Shown in pieces: positions 8,480-16,910 of a stretch of 64,000 bases of DNA. A program made the translations under genes and the position numbers. Numbering within the stretch: the first letter of the stretch is position 1; each line of letters starts with the position of its first letter. The DNA comes from Williamsia muralis NBRC 105860 (GTDB lineage Bacteria; Actinomycetota; Actinomycetes; Mycobacteriales; Mycobacteriaceae): the NCBI RefSeq assembly GCF_001598915.1, contig NZ_BDAP01000001.1, positions 434,001 through 498,000 on the forward strand, given 5' to 3'. The notes beneath the pieces are model-generated. The model did no database searches, was not told the DNA's origin, and worked only from the letters and a program-made list of their open reading frames with translations.

Positions 8480-9354
8480 GTCTTGGCACGCTCTATGCGT
8501 GAAGTACCCGGCTCGGGTTTTGCCTTCGGCGACACAGTCATCGTTTGGTGAACCACTGCGCCAACATCTTGCAACCCGCGTGGTTGCGGGCGCCTGGCGC
8601 CAACTTCCCTGTCCCGGGCGGGATGATCGAGACCGCGGAGAACCTGCGTGCCGAGTTCGGCATCAGTCGCGCCGACCAGGATGCTTTGGCTGTCCAATCG
8701 CACCGACGGGCCGTTGCCGCGCAAAACAGCGGTGTGTTCGCGGAAGAGATCGTCGGCGTCGAGGTGCCGCAACGGCGGGGGGCCGCTGTGATGGTCGATC
8801 GAGATGAGCACCCACGTGCAGGCACCACGATTGAGTCGCTGGCGGCCTTGCGGCCGATCCGGCGTGCAGTCGATGTCGACGCGACGGTGACTGCGGGGAA
8901 CGCCAGTGGTCAGAACGATGGTGCTGCAGCGTGTGTGGTGACGACCCCGGCGAAGGCAGCGGCGCTCGGACTGCGTCCGCTCGCCCGGTTGGCCGGGTGG
9001 GCGTCAACCGGGGTGGAGCCGGGGCGGATGGGTTTCGGACCGGTGGGTGCGGTCGAGAAGGTGCTGGACCGAATTGACCTCACGCTCGGGGACATGGACG
9101 TGATCGAGCTGAACGAGGCTTTTGCGGCGCAGGTGCTGGCCGTTCTGCATGCATGGGGGATCGACGCCGACGATGAGCGACTCAATCCACACGGGTCGGG
9201 CATCTCACTGGGTCATCCGGTCGGGGCCACGGGTGCGCGGATTCTGGCGACCCTGCTGCGCGAACTGGACCGTCGAGAGGGCCGGTATGCCCTGGAGACC
9301 ATGTGTATCGGTGGTGGGCAGGGTCTTGCCGCGGTCTTCGAACGGGCCACCTAA
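8480..9354 (+). pseudogene. Thiolase (acetyl-CoA acyltransferase) lacking its N-terminal catalytic part
   Basis: From 8545 a long open frame reads [47 protein letters not shown] and CIGGGQGLAAVF, that is, the C-terminal half of a thiolase with its catalytic His and second Cys. The N-terminal about 130 residues with the acylated Cys (CxSG motif) are absent, and a possible fragment (ARSMREVPG) sits in another frame just upstream, so the ORF start at 8545 is artificial. A polypeptide could still be made but could not form the acyl-enzyme. It fits the decay seen in the neighbouring IclR and aminotransferase genes. Confidence 0.78.
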
Positions 9355-9433
9355 CATGTCACCTCCCCTTCTTGGCCATGCAATACCACACTCCGGCCAT
9401 TCTCTAAGTTGCGACGGAATATGCTGAACAGCA

Positions 9434-9451
9434 GTCGATTACGTAATCGAC
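9434..9451. repeat. Perfect 18-bp palindrome with outer inverted flanks
   Basis: GTCGATTACGTAATCGAC is self-complementary, and CTGAAC and GTTCAG flank it on either side, giving a nested dyad spanning about 9424-9457. It lies 80 bp beyond the thiolase stop, so it may be a terminator stem or an abandoned operator. Confidence 0.6.
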
Positions 9452-9498
9452 AGTTCAGCGCTGGTCCAAGATGAGCCGGTGTCGAGGAGTAATCGGCC

Positions 9499-9511
9499 GC
9501 TAGAACCAGTT
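9499..9511 (+). repeat. 13-bp direct repeat, copy 1 (KstR-like AACnnGTT core)
   Basis: GCTAGAACCAGTT occurs here and again at 9677-9689. TAGAAC-CA-GTT satisfies the TnnAACnnGTT part of the published mycobacterial KstR consensus, though the closing A is not matched in either copy. Confidence 0.45.
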
Positions 9512-9676
9512 GGCTCAGATTGGCTCCGTGACGCGAAAATGGGCAGGAACTTGCAGACTGTGATCTGGCGTGTGTTCGTCCGGCGGGGTTGCACGGGGCC
9601 TGCCAGACCCACCGCGCCGGTAATCTCTGTTTATGTCGGGCTGGGGACACCGAGCCTTCGGCCCGAGGCTGCCGCT

Positions 9677-9689
9677 GCTAGAACCAGTT
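9677..9689 (+). repeat. 13-bp direct repeat, copy 2 (KstR-like AACnnGTT core)
   Basis: Identical to 9499-9511 and 178 bp downstream. The bases following (AAC) extend the partial dyad symmetry. Confidence 0.45.
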
Positions 9690-9817
9690 AACGCGGAAGC
9701 CCAGCCAGTCTCCGGCTTCATTGAACGATGTAGGTGGTGCAACCCATCAGCGGAATGAGCCGACCTCACCTGGCTGGACTGCGTGGGCCCTGAACGGGTT
9801 GTGCTCCAATGCTTCGG

Positions 9818-10501
9818 CTACTGCTGTGACCACCACAGCATGGCTCGGTCGGCACTTGATTCGGCGCGGGCGCGTTCGTCACCCATGCCGACGAAGTGGT
9901 TGACGGCCATGGGCCGCAACACCATCGATACCGGGTCGGCGAAGTGGGCGAAGTGCCCGGCCATCTCGAGGGTGACGAAACCGTGGACGGCACTCCACAA
10001 CTCGGCGGCGATCTGGCTGCTGTCGTTGACCGAGACCCGACCCGATTGCGCCAACCGCTCGCAGGCCTCAACCAGCACTGCGTATGCGGTCGCGAAGCCG
10101 CTGGCGGTCTTGTTCTCGGGGGATCCGACGTATCGATAGGTGCCTCGCGTGGACAAGCCGAACATCATGTCGTAGAGGTGGGCATTGCTTTGGGCCACGC
10201 TACGGGTGGACAGCGCGATGGCGAACAACTGCACCCCGGGGTCCGCGTCGGCCTGGGATGCGGCCTTCATGGCCGCTGCCAAGTCTGCATATCCGTGGGC
10301 CACCACAGCCTGCAGGAGTTCTTTCAATCCGCCGAAATGGTGGTAGACGGCGATGGTGGAGACGCCGGCGGCGTCGGTGATCGTCCGGACTTTCAACTGC
10401 TCGGGGCCGAACTCGGCCAGCAGATCTACGGTCGACCGGATCAGGCGTTCACGCACCGAGTCGGTGGGCTCGGATGGGTTGTGCTCCTGTGCGCTTGCCA
10501 C
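9818..10501 (-). CDS. TetR-family transcriptional regulator
   Basis: A 227-residue repressor-type protein. The N-terminal helix-turn-helix is clear (TITDAAGVSTIAVYHHFGGLKEL, with the recognition-helix motif VYHHF), followed by an all-helical ligand-binding domain. The start is a GTG at 10501, since no in-frame ATG with a ribosome site is present. It is divergent from an MFS multidrug-type exporter with only about 100 bp between them, and a dyad (10533-10548) lies in that gap. The usual arrangement is repression of the exporter until a ligand binds (inference). Confidence 0.88.
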   Translation of the reverse strand: MASAQEHNPSEPTDSVRERLIRSTVDLLAEFGPEQLKVRTITDAAGVSTIAVYHHFGGLKELLQAVVAHGYADLAAAMKAASQADADPGVQLFAIALSTRSVAQSNAHLYDMMFGLSTRGTYRYVGSPENKTASGFATAYAVLVEACERLAQSGRVSVNDSSQIAAELWSAVHGFVTLEMAGHFAHFADPVSMVLRPMAVNHFVGMGDERARAESSADRAMLWWSQQ

Positions 10502-10532
10502 CAGGACATGGTTTCACACCGTCGGTGATGGC

Positions 10533-10548
10533 CCACTCAACCGAGTGG
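10533..10548. promoter_or_regulatory. Operator-like dyad between TetR and MFS genes
   Basis: CCACTC-AACC-GAGTGG is an inverted repeat, with ACACCG (10516) and CGGTGT (10565) forming an outer pair. The position between divergent start codons suggests the TetR operator. Confidence 0.5.
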
Positions 10549-10590
10549 CCCCGGTCAACGGCGTCGGTGTGAATCGTGCTGCCGCCGTGC

Positions 10591-10596
10591 TATAAC
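10591..10596 (+). promoter_or_regulatory. Candidate -10 element for a leaderless MFS transcript
   Basis: TATAAC lies six bases before the ATG at 10603, and there is no Shine-Dalgarno sequence. With the usual 6-7 base spacing the transcript would begin at or next to the A of the start codon. Confidence 0.5.
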
Positions 10597-10602
10597 TTCA
10601 TT

Positions 10603-12204
10603 ATGCTGACCCTGCGCCAGTCCTCGACCAGGTCCGTCAACAAAACCGCCGTACTGATCACACTGTGCCTGGCGGTGTTCGTCGTGAACGTCTCGACGAC
10701 GATCATCAACATCGCGCTGCCGACCCTGGCCACCGAGATCGGTGCGTCGACTCGGGATCTGCTGTGGATCGTCGACGCCTTCAATCTGGCGTTCGCGGCA
10801 CTGGTGCTGGCGGGCGGTTCGTTGAGTGATCGCTTCGGCCGCCGGCCTATGCTGCTGATCGGTCTGGGGGTGTTCCTGATCGCGTCGATGGGCGGTGCGC
10901 TGAGCAGCGATTCCACCACCCTCATCGTGTGGCGGGCGGTGGCCGGTGTCGCCGCGGCGATGGTGTACCCGGTGACCCTGTCGATCCTGGCCAACGTGTT
11001 CACCGAGCGCTCCGAACGGGTCAAGGCGCTGGGTTTGTGGGGCGCTGCGACCGGCCTGTCTGTCGCGGTAGGGCCGGTGGTCGGAGGTGCGCTGCTCGAA
11101 TCATTCTGGTGGGGATCAATTTTGGTGTTCAACGGCGCGGCCGCAGCGGGGACACTGCTGTTCGCCGTCCGGTTCGTACCCGACTCCCGCGACCCGGCCA
11201 CCCCTCCACTCGACTACGTGGGTTTGGTGTTGTCGACCGTTGCGCTCGGGACGCTCGTCTACTCGATCATCGAAGCGCCCGATCGTGGGTGGGCGTCGGT
11301 TCCGACGCTGATCGGGTTCGCAATCGCGGCAATCATTCTGGCTGTCTTCGTGCTGCATGAGATTCGCGTGGAGCATCCGATGCTCGACGTTCGATTGTTC
11401 ACCAACCTCCGTTTCACCGCGGCGAGCGGTGCGGTCACCAGTGCGTTCTTTGCGCTCTTCGGCTTCATCTTCCTGGTGACACAGTATTTTCAGTCCGTAC
11501 GCGACTACGGGGCTCTCGAGACCGGCGTGCGAATGTTGCCCGTTGCCGGGTCGATTGCGGTCGCCTCGGTCCTCGGTCCGCGGCTCGCGGTTCTCATCGG
11601 ATCGAAGGTGGTTGTAGCGCTGGGTCTGGTGTCGCTCAGTGCGGCCTTCGGGTGGGCGTCGACACTGTCCATCGACACCGGCTACTGGACCATCGTCGGT
11701 CAGATGGTGTTGCTCGGTGCGGGAATCGGATTGACGAGTACGCCTGCAACAGAGGCGATCATGGGTGTCGTGTCGCCGGAGAAAGCGGGTATGGGTTCGG
11801 CGGTCAACGACGCCACCCGCGAACTGGGTGGGACCCTGGGTGTCGCGGTCATCGGGTCGGTGGCGCTCTCGGTGTACCGCGACCACCTGCACACCGAGTC
11901 GCTCCCAGAGCAGCTACAGGAACCGGCACGAGAGTCGGTGGGAGCGGCCCTCGCAGCGTCCGAACAGGCGGCAGCGACGCTAGGACAACTCGGCATCGAC
12001 GTGGGAGCTCGACTGGCCGACACTGCCCGGCTGAGCTTTGTGGATGGTTTCACCACCGGTTGCGTGGTCGCGGGCGTGGTGACGGCCGTCGCGGCAGTGC
12101 TCACCCTGATCTACCTGCCTGCCCACCCCGTTGCGCCGGTTGGCGGCGACCCCGACGACAACAACGCGAAGGTGCCGGGGGGCACGTCGGTGGTCGACAG
12201 CTAG
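10603..12204 (+). CDS. MFS exporter, DHA2 (EmrB/QacA, 14-TM) family
   Basis: A 533-residue polytopic membrane protein. The first helix VLITLCLAVFVVNVSTTIIN is followed by the ALPTLA and DRFGRRPMLLIG loop motif that marks drug:H+ antiporters, and motif C-like GAATGLSVAVGPVVGG lies in TM5. About 14 hydrophobic segments are visible, ending in a polar tail. A GTG nine codons upstream is in frame but has no ribosome site, and I prefer ATG 10603 because it fits leaderless initiation. The divergent TetR gene is the likely regulator. Substrate unknown. Confidence 0.88.
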   Translation: MLTLRQSSTRSVNKTAVLITLCLAVFVVNVSTTIINIALPTLATEIGASTRDLLWIVDAFNLAFAALVLAGGSLSDRFGRRPMLLIGLGVFLIASMGGALSSDSTTLIVWRAVAGVAAAMVYPVTLSILANVFTERSERVKALGLWGAATGLSVAVGPVVGGALLESFWWGSILVFNGAAAAGTLLFAVRFVPDSRDPATPPLDYVGLVLSTVALGTLVYSIIEAPDRGWASVPTLIGFAIAAIILAVFVLHEIRVEHPMLDVRLFTNLRFTAASGAVTSAFFALFGFIFLVTQYFQSVRDYGALETGVRMLPVAGSIAVASVLGPRLAVLIGSKVVVALGLVSLSAAFGWASTLSIDTGYWTIVGQMVLLGAGIGLTSTPATEAIMGVVSPEKAGMGSAVNDATRELGGTLGVAVIGSVALSVYRDHLHTESLPEQLQEPARESVGAALAASEQAAATLGQLGIDVGARLADTARLSFVDGFTTGCVVAGVVTAVAAVLTLIYLPAHPVAPVGGDPDDNNAKVPGGTSVVDS

Positions 12205-12227
12205 CCAGGCTCCACAGTCGGTAGGGG

Positions 12228-12860
12228 TTAGATCCACCCGTACTTGCGTGCTTTAAGGGCTGCTTCATACCGGTTGGATGCGGCTAGTTTCGCCATAGCT
12301 GTAGACAGGTAGTTGCGGGTGGTCCCCACGGATAAGTGGGCGCGGACCGCGATTTCTTCGGTGGAGGCGCCGTCGAGGGCGAACTCGAGGACGTCTGCCT
12401 CGCGCGCGGTGAGCACCGTGTTTCCTGTGCTGATGGCATCGGCGGCCAACTGCGGGTCGACGTGGCGGCCGCCGTTGTTGACGGCGCGGATCACATCGGC
12501 GAGTGTTGCTGCTGATGTTGTCTTGGGTAGGAAGCCGCGAACTCCGGTGGTGAGAGCGCGTTTGAGGTATCCGGGGCGACCGTGGCTGGTGACGATGAGG
12601 ATTCCGGCGCCGGGGGTGAGCGTGAGAATCTCAGCGGCGGTGTCGATTCCGTCGATACCGGGCATTTGCAGGTCGATGACGGCCACGGCGGGTTGGTCGC
12701 CGTTTGTGATTCGGCGGCGCCACAGGGCCAGGAGCTGTTCGCCCGATTCGACACTTCCGACGACGTCGAGGTCGTCTTCGAGGTCGAGCATGGCGGCCAT
12801 GGCCGTCCGGATGAGCGTTTCGTCGTCCGCCAGCAGGACTGGAATCACGTTTTCTCCCAT
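12228..12860 (-). CDS. NarL/FixJ-type response regulator
   Basis: A 210-residue two-domain regulator. The receiver domain has the acidic pair ADDE (12-14) and phospho-acceptor Asp63 (AVIDLQMPGID), and the C-terminus is a LuxR-type HTH (LTAREADVLEFALDGASTEE). Its start lies 16 bases inside the upstream kinase gene, so both are translated from one message. It ends the five-gene ABC-exporter operon and probably controls that operon; the dyad at 16056-16080 is a candidate site. Confidence 0.92.
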   Translation of the reverse strand: MGENVIPVLLADDETLIRTAMAAMLDLEDDLDVVGSVESGEQLLALWRRRITNGDQPAVAVIDLQMPGIDGIDTAAEILTLTPGAGILIVTSHGRPGYLKRALTTGVRGFLPKTTSAATLADVIRAVNNGGRHVDPQLAADAISTGNTVLTAREADVLEFALDGASTEEIAVRAHLSVGTTRNYLSTAMAKLAASNRYEAALKARKYGWI

Positions 12861-14002
12861 TGTATTTCGAGGCTGAATGCGTTGTCGGATGCGGACGCGG
12901 TGAGCGATGCGCCGACCTGGGCGAGACGTTCAGACAGGCCTTTAAGTCCGGTGTGCCCGTCGGTGTTGTGGATGGAATCCCCGGTTGTGCCATTGTTGTG
13001 CAGCGTCATGCCCGCAGCGCCGATGGAGAGGGTCGCCGAGGTGGCGGAAGAATGTCTGACGATGTTGGTGGCGCCTTCGCGTACCACCCACGCGGCGACT
13101 TCGTGAAACTGCGTGGGCACCATCTCGGGGTCGCCCTCGACGAGCAGTTTGCATCCGGCTGCAGCCAGTAGCGAGCGAGCGCCGGCAACTTCGCCGTCGA
13201 GGTTGATATCGCGGTAGCCGCGGACCAAGTGGCGCATCTGGTCCATCGACTCCACGGCCAAACCCTTCACCTCGTCCATCTCGAGAGCGGCCCGGTCGGC
13301 GGCGCCGGCGCGGGAGAGTGTTGCCGCGAGTTCACTTTTGACTGCAATTGCCGAGAATCCGCGGCCGACGACATCGTGGAGATCGCGCGCGAAACGCAGC
13401 CGCTCCTCGGCCACCTGTAGACGTGCCTCGACGTCTTTGGCACGTTCGAGTTCGTCGACCACTTGCAGACCCCACAGAGTCAGCAGTGTTGTGCCGACGA
13501 TGAACGCGGCGATGACGAACGTGATTGCCGTCAATTGGGCTATGTCTGTCGGAGATTGGCCGAAGGCGGCTCCGGTCGCGACACTGATGCCGACTACTAC
13601 CCACCACCTGTGGTGGAGGAACGGAACGAACGACAGCGACGCCAGCACAGTGGCGAAGATGCCCGTCGTGCGTGTCGCATCGAGATCAGACTGGGCGGTC
13701 GAGATGTTGGCGGCGACCGCGGCGGCTGCCCACACCGCAAACAGCATCACTGCGGCCAGCGGCAGAGCCCACCGGCGGATGACAAAGGTCCTCGCTATGG
13801 CGACTTCGGGTTGTGCTTGTATTGCGAAGATGGCGGCGACCCCGGAAACGATCATTCCGGCCGACGCCCACGGCGCGCCAGGAATGGCGGTCGCCGAAAC
13901 GACCGCCACACCAGCGACTGCCACCTGAAGCGTGAGCTGGGTATAGAGCCGGAACTTCGCCGGCCCGGAGAGCTCATGCCACCAGGAGGCCATTCGGTTC
14001 AT
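12845..14002 (-). CDS. DesK/LiaS-like sensor histidine kinase
   Basis: A 385-residue membrane kinase with about six hydrophobic N-terminal segments (residues 20-180), a short coiled region, then the HisKA_3 motif RDLHDVVGRG with phospho-acceptor His209, and a minimal C-terminal ATPase domain (NIVRHS N-box, TGLKGLSERL G2-like loop). I use the ATG at 14002 because it overlaps the permease stop as ATGA. A start 19 codons earlier would lie within the permease gene. Kinases of this type next to ABC exporters commonly sense peptide antibiotics or membrane state. Confidence 0.9.
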   Translation of the reverse strand: MNRMASWWHELSGPAKFRLYTQLTLQVAVAGVAVVSATAIPGAPWASAGMIVSGVAAIFAIQAQPEVAIARTFVIRRWALPLAAVMLFAVWAAAAVAANISTAQSDLDATRTTGIFATVLASLSFVPFLHHRWWVVVGISVATGAAFGQSPTDIAQLTAITFVIAAFIVGTTLLTLWGLQVVDELERAKDVEARLQVAEERLRFARDLHDVVGRGFSAIAVKSELAATLSRAGAADRAALEMDEVKGLAVESMDQMRHLVRGYRDINLDGEVAGARSLLAAAGCKLLVEGDPEMVPTQFHEVAAWVVREGATNIVRHSSATSATLSIGAAGMTLHNNGTTGDSIHNTDGHTGLKGLSERLAQVGASLTASASDNAFSLEIQWEKT

Positions 14003-14817
14003 CCGCGGTCGTCCCAGCGAAAGCTTGTTGCGACTATTGCCAACGCCAGGGCCGTCCATACACCCAGTGTGGCAAGGGGTTGGGTCATCTCTGTGAAGGT
14101 GCCTGTGAAATCGAGTGCCGGGTCGGTTTCTGCTGCGGTTGCCGGCGAGCCTGATGCGCCGAGCGAGATCAGATCAGACAGTGCAGCGAACGGGGTCCAG
14201 GAGACCGCGTCGGCGAGTTTGTCGGGGAGAGTGTCGCGGATCGATGCCAAGCCGATCATCGCGAGCATCATCACCGGGAGTGAAGTGATCTGTGCTGCTT
14301 CAGCGTTTTTGGTGACCGCGCTCGTCGCCAGACCCAGGAGCGAGAAGATGATGATCCCGGCGACGAGTGCGATACCCAGTGCGATCGGGTTGATTGGTGC
14401 GGGAGCGCCGAACCCGTAGATCACCCCACCGACGAGGGCTGCCCCCACCAGGGTGAGTAGCGCGCCGGGTACCGCAGGCGCGGTTTGAATCTGCCAGTCT
14501 GACGCCTCGCCGGTGCGCAGTCGCTTGAGCACCCCCTCGCCGCGGCGGGTGGTGATCATGGACAGGACCGAGTAATAGGTCACGAATAGAAACGCCATCA
14601 GGGCGAACATCTCCAGACCTGTGGTGGCGACCTCGGTGGTGACGCCGGCATCGTTTCGGGCGATGAAGAACGTGACCAGCGGTAGGGCTACCGGAAACAC
14701 CGTTCCCATGACGACCAGCGTCTTGTTGCGGAGGAATTGTTTGTACTCGGCCTTGGCTAGGGAGGCCAGCGGGCGCCGTCCGAAACCGACTGTTGGGGTG
14801 GTGGTGGGCGTGGTCAT
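13999..14817 (-). CDS. ABC-2 type transporter permease
   Basis: A 272-residue membrane protein with six hydrophobic segments, and an N-terminal cytoplasmic stretch LASLAKAEYKQFLRNKTLVV typical of ABC-2 permeases. It overlaps the ATPase stop by ATGA upstream and the kinase start by ATGA downstream. With the preceding ATPase it would form an exporter for a drug, lipid or peptide. Confidence 0.9.
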   Translation of the reverse strand: MTTPTTTPTVGFGRRPLASLAKAEYKQFLRNKTLVVMGTVFPVALPLVTFFIARNDAGVTTEVATTGLEMFALMAFLFVTYYSVLSMITTRRGEGVLKRLRTGEASDWQIQTAPAVPGALLTLVGAALVGGVIYGFGAPAPINPIALGIALVAGIIIFSLLGLATSAVTKNAEAAQITSLPVMMLAMIGLASIRDTLPDKLADAVSWTPFAALSDLISLGASGSPATAAETDPALDFTGTFTEMTQPLATLGVWTALALAIVATSFRWDDRG

Positions 14818-15755
14818 CGTGGTGCTCCGATCATGTCGGGTGTGGACGCCGAGGGGTCGGCGGGGTCGGCGGCAACGTCGAGGAAAACTGATTCAAGCGT
14901 GGCAGCTCGTGCCTCGAGGCCGTTGAGGTGCAGGCCATGGGCGCCGGCCCAGGCCAACACCATCGACAGGTGGTTCTGCAGGTCGTAGGTGTTGACGGTG
15001 ACCTTCGCCCGGGCGTCGACGTTGGCGCCGGCCAGCGGCGGCAGCGCCAGTCCGGGATGATCGAAGACGATCCGGGCTGGGTGTTCGTCGACGATGTCGC
15101 GCAAGGTTCCCCTGCGGGCTATCTGGCCCTTGTGCATGATCGCAATCCGATCCGCCAATGCCTCGGCCTCGTCGAGATAGTGGGTGGTCAGTACCATCGT
15201 CACTCCTGAGGCCTTCAGGTCGGCAAGCAATTGCCACGTCGCGCGGCGACTTTCAGGATCGAGGCCGGTGGTTGGTTCATCGAGGAACAGCAGCCGGGGT
15301 TGTCCGACCAACGCGCACGCCAGGTCAACCCGGCGCTTCTCGCCACCGGAGAGTGCCCCGACCCGGACGTGGGCCCGGTCGGTCAGGTTGACCTGTTCCA
15401 GGACGACTTCGGCGGTGGTCGGATTGCTGCAGGTTCCCCGCCACATCGCCATAGTCTCGGCGATGGTGAGCTCGGCGGGCAGACCGCCGGACTGCAGCAT
15501 GATGCCCACGTGGGGTCGGATCAGCGCGCGGTCCTTACGAGGATCGAGGCCAAAGACCTCGACATCGCCGGCTGAGGGAGCCGATAGGCCTTCCAGCAAG
15601 TCGAAGGTTGATGTTTTACCGGCACCGTTGGTACCCAGGAGAGCAAAGACTTCTCCCTCGGCGACGTCCAGGTCTATGCCCTTGACGGCCTCGAAGGCGT
15701 CGCTGCCGTGACCGTACGTGCGCCGCAAACCGCGTGCAGTGATGACGTTGCTCAT
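14814..15755 (-). CDS. ABC transporter ATP-binding protein (exporter type)
   Basis: A 313-residue ATPase with Walker A GTNGAGKTST at 41-50, the ABC signature LSGGEKRR near 135-142, Walker B LLFLDE at 155-160 and the H-loop in LTTHYLDEAEAL. It carries the C-terminal extension common to DrrA/CcmA-like exporter ATPases. The ATG at 15755 overlaps the stop of the small upstream gene (ATGA) and follows a GGGG-containing ribosome site, which I prefer over a start 11 codons earlier. Confidence 0.93.
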   Translation of the reverse strand: MSNVITARGLRRTYGHGSDAFEAVKGIDLDVAEGEVFALLGTNGAGKTSTFDLLEGLSAPSAGDVEVFGLDPRKDRALIRPHVGIMLQSGGLPAELTIAETMAMWRGTCSNPTTAEVVLEQVNLTDRAHVRVGALSGGEKRRVDLACALVGQPRLLFLDEPTTGLDPESRRATWQLLADLKASGVTMVLTTHYLDEAEALADRIAIMHKGQIARRGTLRDIVDEHPARIVFDHPGLALPPLAGANVDARAKVTVNTYDLQNHLSMVLAWAGAHGLHLNGLEARAATLESVFLDVAADPADPSASTPDMIGAPR

Positions 15756-15991
15756 CGCTGACCCCACTTCCGGGTGCCCACGGTCCAACGGCCCGCGAAG
15801 ACCGCAGCGATGACGACCGCGGCAACAGCCGCCCCGATCGCCCCAGGCTGGGTGACCACGAGAATGACAACGGCCACAAAGACGGTGGCAATGATGACGG
15901 CCACTTCGCGCCTTTGTGTCGGTGCGGGGCCAATTCGCATGGCGTCTGCGGCCAGGTTGGCCAGTGGTGGTTCGTTCGGTGTGTTGTTCAT
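15752..15991 (-). CDS. Small two-helix membrane protein heading the ABC/two-component operon
   Basis: A 79-residue protein with a polar N-terminus (MNNTPNEPPLANLAADAMR) and two adjacent hydrophobic helices (about residues 29-46 and 49-66), ending in a basic tail. I do not recognise a family. The ATG at 15991 is preferred over a GTG at 16063, because the latter lies inside an intergenic dyad. The stop overlaps the ATPase start, which makes it a stable part of the operon. It could be an accessory subunit of the exporter or sensor (inference). Confidence 0.6.
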   Translation of the reverse strand: MNNTPNEPPLANLAADAMRIGPAPTQRREVAVIIATVFVAVVILVVTQPGAIGAAVAAVVIAAVFAGRWTVGTRKWGQR

Positions 15992-16055
15992 AGCAACAAC
16001 ATTGGCTGAGTCCAGGCTCTTCCAGTAGTGCACGTCATCATCGGTTTCATCTCGC

Positions 16056-16080
16056 TTTGTCACCTACGGTTGATGACAAA
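16056..16080. promoter_or_regulatory. Operator-like dyad upstream of the ABC/two-component operon
   Basis: TTTGTCA and TGACAAA are inverted around an 11-base spacer, 65 bp before the first gene of the operon. Spacing and position fit a NarL-type response-regulator site. Confidence 0.5.
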
Positions 16081-16301
16081 AGTCATAGAATCCTGGCCAC
16101 CTCGTGGAAGCGTGGACGACTGGTCGACGAGTCCGGGGACTGCACGTCCATGGCCACCAGACTTACGACGTGCAGTGTGCGAGAACGGATCCGATGACCT
16201 TCGGTGTCAAAAGACGTCCCGTCAGTAGCGCATCGCGTTCGAAATCTACTCATAGCGGACATCGCAACCCAGAAGACAAGAGTGAGTCTTACTCTGGTCC
16301 G

Positions 16302-16691
16302 ATGCACACGTGGCTTCGGCGTTGGAGACAACGGCGCCAACTCAACAAGCTCGGCCCACGCGCCGACATCGCAAGCTTGGCTCGATCCTCGGATCCATCC
16401 GATGTAATTCGCACGGAGGCGGTTCAGGATTTTCTCTGGCAGGTCGAGATCAAGCGTCGACTGACAGAAGCCCCGGGCACCCAGAAGCAGGTTGCGCGCG
16501 ACCTTGGTATCCCAGTCGGGCTGTTGAACCGGCTCGCTCGCCGCCCGTTCAGCATGACGATCATGGTGACCACAGCCGCCGAACCGGTCACGGTAACCCT
16601 GGAACGCTCCGAACTCGAAGACGCACTGGGTAGCGCCACCGCATTGGAAGAGGCAATCGTGATCTGCACCCGTTACGACTCCGAGAACTGA
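16302..16691 (+). CDS. Hypothetical protein with a helix-turn-helix-like segment
   Basis: A 129-residue reading (MHTWLRRWRQRRQLNKLGPR) with a very basic N-terminus, then a helical stretch TQKQVARDLGIPVGLLNRLA that looks like an HTH, then a short beta-rich C-terminal part. I do not recognise the family. The same frame is open further upstream to 16104, but that part is low-complexity and poorly coding in appearance. No clear ribosome site is seen at the chosen ATG. Confidence 0.4.
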   Translation: MHTWLRRWRQRRQLNKLGPRADIASLARSSDPSDVIRTEAVQDFLWQVEIKRRLTEAPGTQKQVARDLGIPVGLLNRLARRPFSMTIMVTTAAEPVTVTLERSELEDALGSATALEEAIVICTRYDSEN

Positions 16692-16910
16692 CTCAGCAGA
16701 GAAAGCGACTATTTTGGTGTTGAAGCGCCTGCATGCGGGCTGGTTGACCTTGTGAAGGACATTGAGATCTGGTTGCCGCACTACGAGAATCCGGACCATA
16801 TGGCGCGCCGGAGAATTCGTTGAGCGAGCCGATAGTTTCGCTCGCGTTGTCGACCGTTGTGAGCGGTTGAACCTGTGGCGATGCGGTGTGTAGGGCTATG
16901 GTGAGGGTTC

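Larger units (their letters stand above)
9355..9817. other. Non-coding stretch between thiolase remnant and TetR gene
   Basis: I find no convincing gene here. It contains a perfect 18-bp palindrome (9434-9451) and two copies of a 13-bp repeat that resembles a KstR half-palindrome (9499-9511, 9677-9689). The flanking genes converge, so promoters here would have no intact target. Confidence 0.5.

Noticed and set aside
8273-8551. Plus-strand 92-codon frame over the IclR remnant
   Set aside because: The minus strand spells an IclR HTH in the same place. Only the last part (ARSMREVPG) may belong to the thiolase remnant.
16083-16799. A 238-codon minus-strand open frame
   Set aside because: Cys- and His-rich composition without a recognisable domain. 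It overlaps the plus-strand ORF at 16302 and the promoter dyad of the ABC operon.
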